DNA of 64,000 nt from Paenibacillus sp. NAIST15-1 (lineage in GTDB: Bacteria > Bacillota > Bacilli > Paenibacillales > Paenibacillaceae). The stretch's first letter is position 1; each line of letters starts with the position of its first letter. The notes beneath the pieces are model-generated. The model searched no databases, was not told the origin of the DNA, and worked only from the letters and a program-made list of their open reading frames with translations. The position numbers were made by a program, and so were the translations under genes. This document shows positions 63,201-64,000 of the stretch, one piece after another. The stretch lies in NCBI RefSeq assembly GCF_001894745.1, contig NZ_BBYF01000013.1, positions 62,001-126,000 on the forward strand, written 5' to 3'.

Positions 63201-64000
63201 GACATGCACCATATCATTTCGGACGGCACGTCAATTGGCATTATGATCGAGGAATTCACAAGCTTATACAGTGGGAATGAGCTTGAGCCGCTTCGCATTC
63301 AGTACAAGGACTTTGCTGCGTGGCAACGTTCCGAGGAGCAGATCGAGCAGTTGAAGCGCCAAGAAACTTATTGGTTGCAGCAAATGGAAGGCGTACTTCC
63401 TGTGCTTGAGCTGCCTACTGATTATGTACGTCCTGCTGTACAGAGTCATAATGGTGCGCTGTTCGAGTTCTCGCTTGATCGCGAGCAGAGCCAAGACTTA
63501 AGGAAATTAGCCGCCGATACGAGAACGACCTTGTACATGGTGCTGCTAGCGGCATACACGATCATCCTTCACAAGTATTCAGGCCAGGAAGACATTGTTG
63601 TAGGAACACCGATTGCGGGTCGAACGCATGACGATGTGCAGCCGCTTATCGGTATGTTCGTCAACACGCTGGCGATTCGCAATTATCCTTCAGGGTCCAA
63701 GACTGTGCTTACCTACTTGGAGGAAATCAAAGAAACGACGCTGGGAGCGTTCGAGCATCAGGACTATCCGTTCGAGGAACTCGTGGAGAACGTGCAAATT
63801 TCGCGAGATATGAGTCGTCATCCGGTGTTCGACACGATGTTCGCCCTTGAGAATACAGAGCATCGGGAATTCGATCTGGATGGTCTTCAGGTGAAGCCAT
63901 ACGGTGCTGAATATGGCATGGCTAAGTTCGACTTGAATCTGACCGTAACAGAAGATGGCGATGGACTCTACTGCACCATGGAGTATGCTACAGCATTGTA
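60258..64000 (+). CDS. pbtC: NRPS PbtC, N-terminal part: module 11 and start of module 12
   Basis: ATG 60258 has GGGAGG (60245-60250) 7 nt upstream. 1,247 codons are present before the right edge cuts the gene. Residues 1-250 are the C-terminal lobe of a condensation domain (EEAYWNGMF onward) without HHxxxDG, related to the start of PbtB. The A domain (~264-760) reads DGFLLGAVYK, an Ile/Val-type pocket. Carrier GGHSLRATT has S803. An L-C-L condensation domain begins with YPVSSVQKRLFI at residue 859, has HHIISDG at H984, and is incomplete. Paenibacterin continues Val-Lys-Ile, so two more A domains and a thioesterase are expected outside the window. Confidence 0.9.
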   Translation, partial: MKSVYEKEEAYWNGMFDSDDSMSILPYCSTHGREANADTNAAKVSMIRALPTDLSDRMNTLANGSDVALYMIGLAGATCLLHHYTNRENVLVGMPTIDEPDDDSSPRDVLIMKTNLTRESSFRSVLGSIKTAVGGALEHRHLPFRKMVHNLNLEMDTNGFPVMNTVVSYSAIHTASIDLSVSSDVIFRFDAKDNGLHLEVLYDESRYDASYIATLFEHFFRLLHFVLFQPDQPIGNAVLLSEDEKHRLLHEFNDVWTDFPRQATLHQFIEEHAERQPEAIAVSYEDTKLTYHELNTRANRLARTLRSEGVQPEALVGLMAERSIDMIVGMLAVLKAGGGYVAIDPEYPEERVRYMLEDSGARVILVQQHLQKRVPNTESAARLLILDDEQSYHEDASKLESKSTAVDLACVIYTSGTTGNPKGNLTTHRNIVRIVKNTNYIEITEQDKVLQLSSYSFDGSAFDIFGALTNGAQLVLVPHHTLLDARKLAELIETDQISVMLITTAYFNVLVDVNVSCLRHIRAILFGGERSSVAHVRKALEQTGPGRLKHAYGPSESTVYATWHDVTEIPERAVSVPIGRPISNTAIYIVNERNDLQPIGVPGELCVAGEGLVRGYLNRPELTAQKFVDNPFVPGERMYRTGDLARWLPDGTIEYVGRMDDQVKIRGHRIEIGEVEAQLLKVAPIQKATIVVRGREDGEKQLCAYYVADRLLPAGEIRTMLAKELPSYMIPAYFIQLEQMPLTTNGKVDRKALPEPEEHVQAETEYVAPRSEQEIRLARVWQEVLGLSRVGAKDHFFELGGHSLRATTLVSKLHKEENISLSLRDVFRNPTLEAMAALMEDAQGRKFASIPTVEEKDVYPVSSVQKRLFILHQLEGAEQSYNMPGALLLEGDVDRNRLEYAFRQLITRHETLRTGFEMVNGEPVQRIYPTVDFVVEEMSVLERSEVEEKIRQFIRAFDLSTAPLFRAGLIELAPQRHILLFDMHHIISDGTSIGIMIEEFTSLYSGNELEPLRIQYKDFAAWQRSEEQIEQLKRQETYWLQQMEGVLPVLELPTDYVRPAVQSHNGALFEFSLDREQSQDLRKLAADTRTTLYMVLLAAYTIILHKYSGQEDIVVGTPIAGRTHDDVQPLIGMFVNTLAIRNYPSGSKTVLTYLEEIKETTLGAFEHQDYPFEELVENVQISRDMSRHPVFDTMFALENTEHREFDLDGLQVKPYGAEYGMAKFDLNLTVTEDGDGLYCTMEYATAL

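Noticed and set aside
1-64000. tRNA or rRNA genes, CRISPR arrays, insertion sequences, attachment sites
   Set aside because: No CCA-ended cloverleaf, rRNA stretch, regularly spaced direct repeats, transposase frame or terminal inverted repeats with target duplications were seen. The large-scale repetition at 20-64 kb is due to homologous NRPS modules.

Overview
The window reads as a chromosomal segment of a Paenibacillus, most likely Paenibacillus thiaminolyticus or a close relative. The clues are typical Bacillota GGAGG ribosome sites with frequent GTG/TTG starts, stalk-domain (copper amine oxidase N-terminal-like) and TipA-type MerR proteins, and above all a lipopeptide synthetase whose predicted product matches paenibacterin. 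No rRNA, tRNA, CRISPR array or intact transposase was seen.

Bases 1-15,100 hold small, mostly unrelated operons. These are a partial thioredoxin-fold protein, an autoregulated MarR gene with a serine hydrolase, mqo, a TipA-type MerR regulator, an RpoA-CTD-like protein, a CPBP-type membrane protein, an S41 peptidase, a lipoprotein, a small DUF4181-like membrane protein, rluF, and small SH3-like and DUF6508-like proteins. The region also carries decaying pieces: a broken lipoprotein gene, N-terminally truncated GNAT and metallo-beta-lactamase fragments, and a leucine-rich-repeat/stalk protein cut by one in-frame TAG.

Bases 15,100-20,070 are a compact five-gene catabolic operon: metallohydrolase, DgaE-type PLP ammonia lyase, KDGP aldolase, PfkB sugar kinase and GntR/UTRA regulator. 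Two matching palindromes flank its sigma-A promoter, and a strong terminator closes it. The proposed flow is deacylation of an amino-sugar acid, deamination to a 2-keto-3-deoxy acid, phosphorylation, and cleavage to pyruvate plus glyceraldehyde 3-phosphate.

From about 20,100 to the right edge lies a giant nonribosomal peptide synthetase (NRPS) locus: two complete synthetases (6,653 and about 6,425 aa) and the first 1,247 codons of a third. It opens with a starter-type condensation (C) domain. Eleven adenylation (A) domains are readable. My Stachelhaus-style pocket readings give cationic(D)-Val-Thr-cationic(D)-Ser-X-cationic(D)-Ser(D)-Ile-Pro-Val/Ile, and epimerization (E) domains sit in modules 1, 4, 7 and 8. 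This agrees with paenibacterin as I recall it (acyl-Orn-Val-Thr-Orn-Ser-Val-Lys-Ser-Ile-Pro-Val-Lys-Ile), so the genes are called pbtA, pbtB and pbtC. The last two modules, the thioesterase and any exporter lie beyond the window. The subunit junctions are unusual: pbtA and pbtB each end in a complete C domain plus a shared I(D/E)FAF tail, while pbtB and pbtC each begin with only the C-terminal lobe of a C domain.

All pocket codes, promoters and hairpins were read by eye without alignment software. The paenibacterin identification rests on recall of the published peptide, not on a database comparison.
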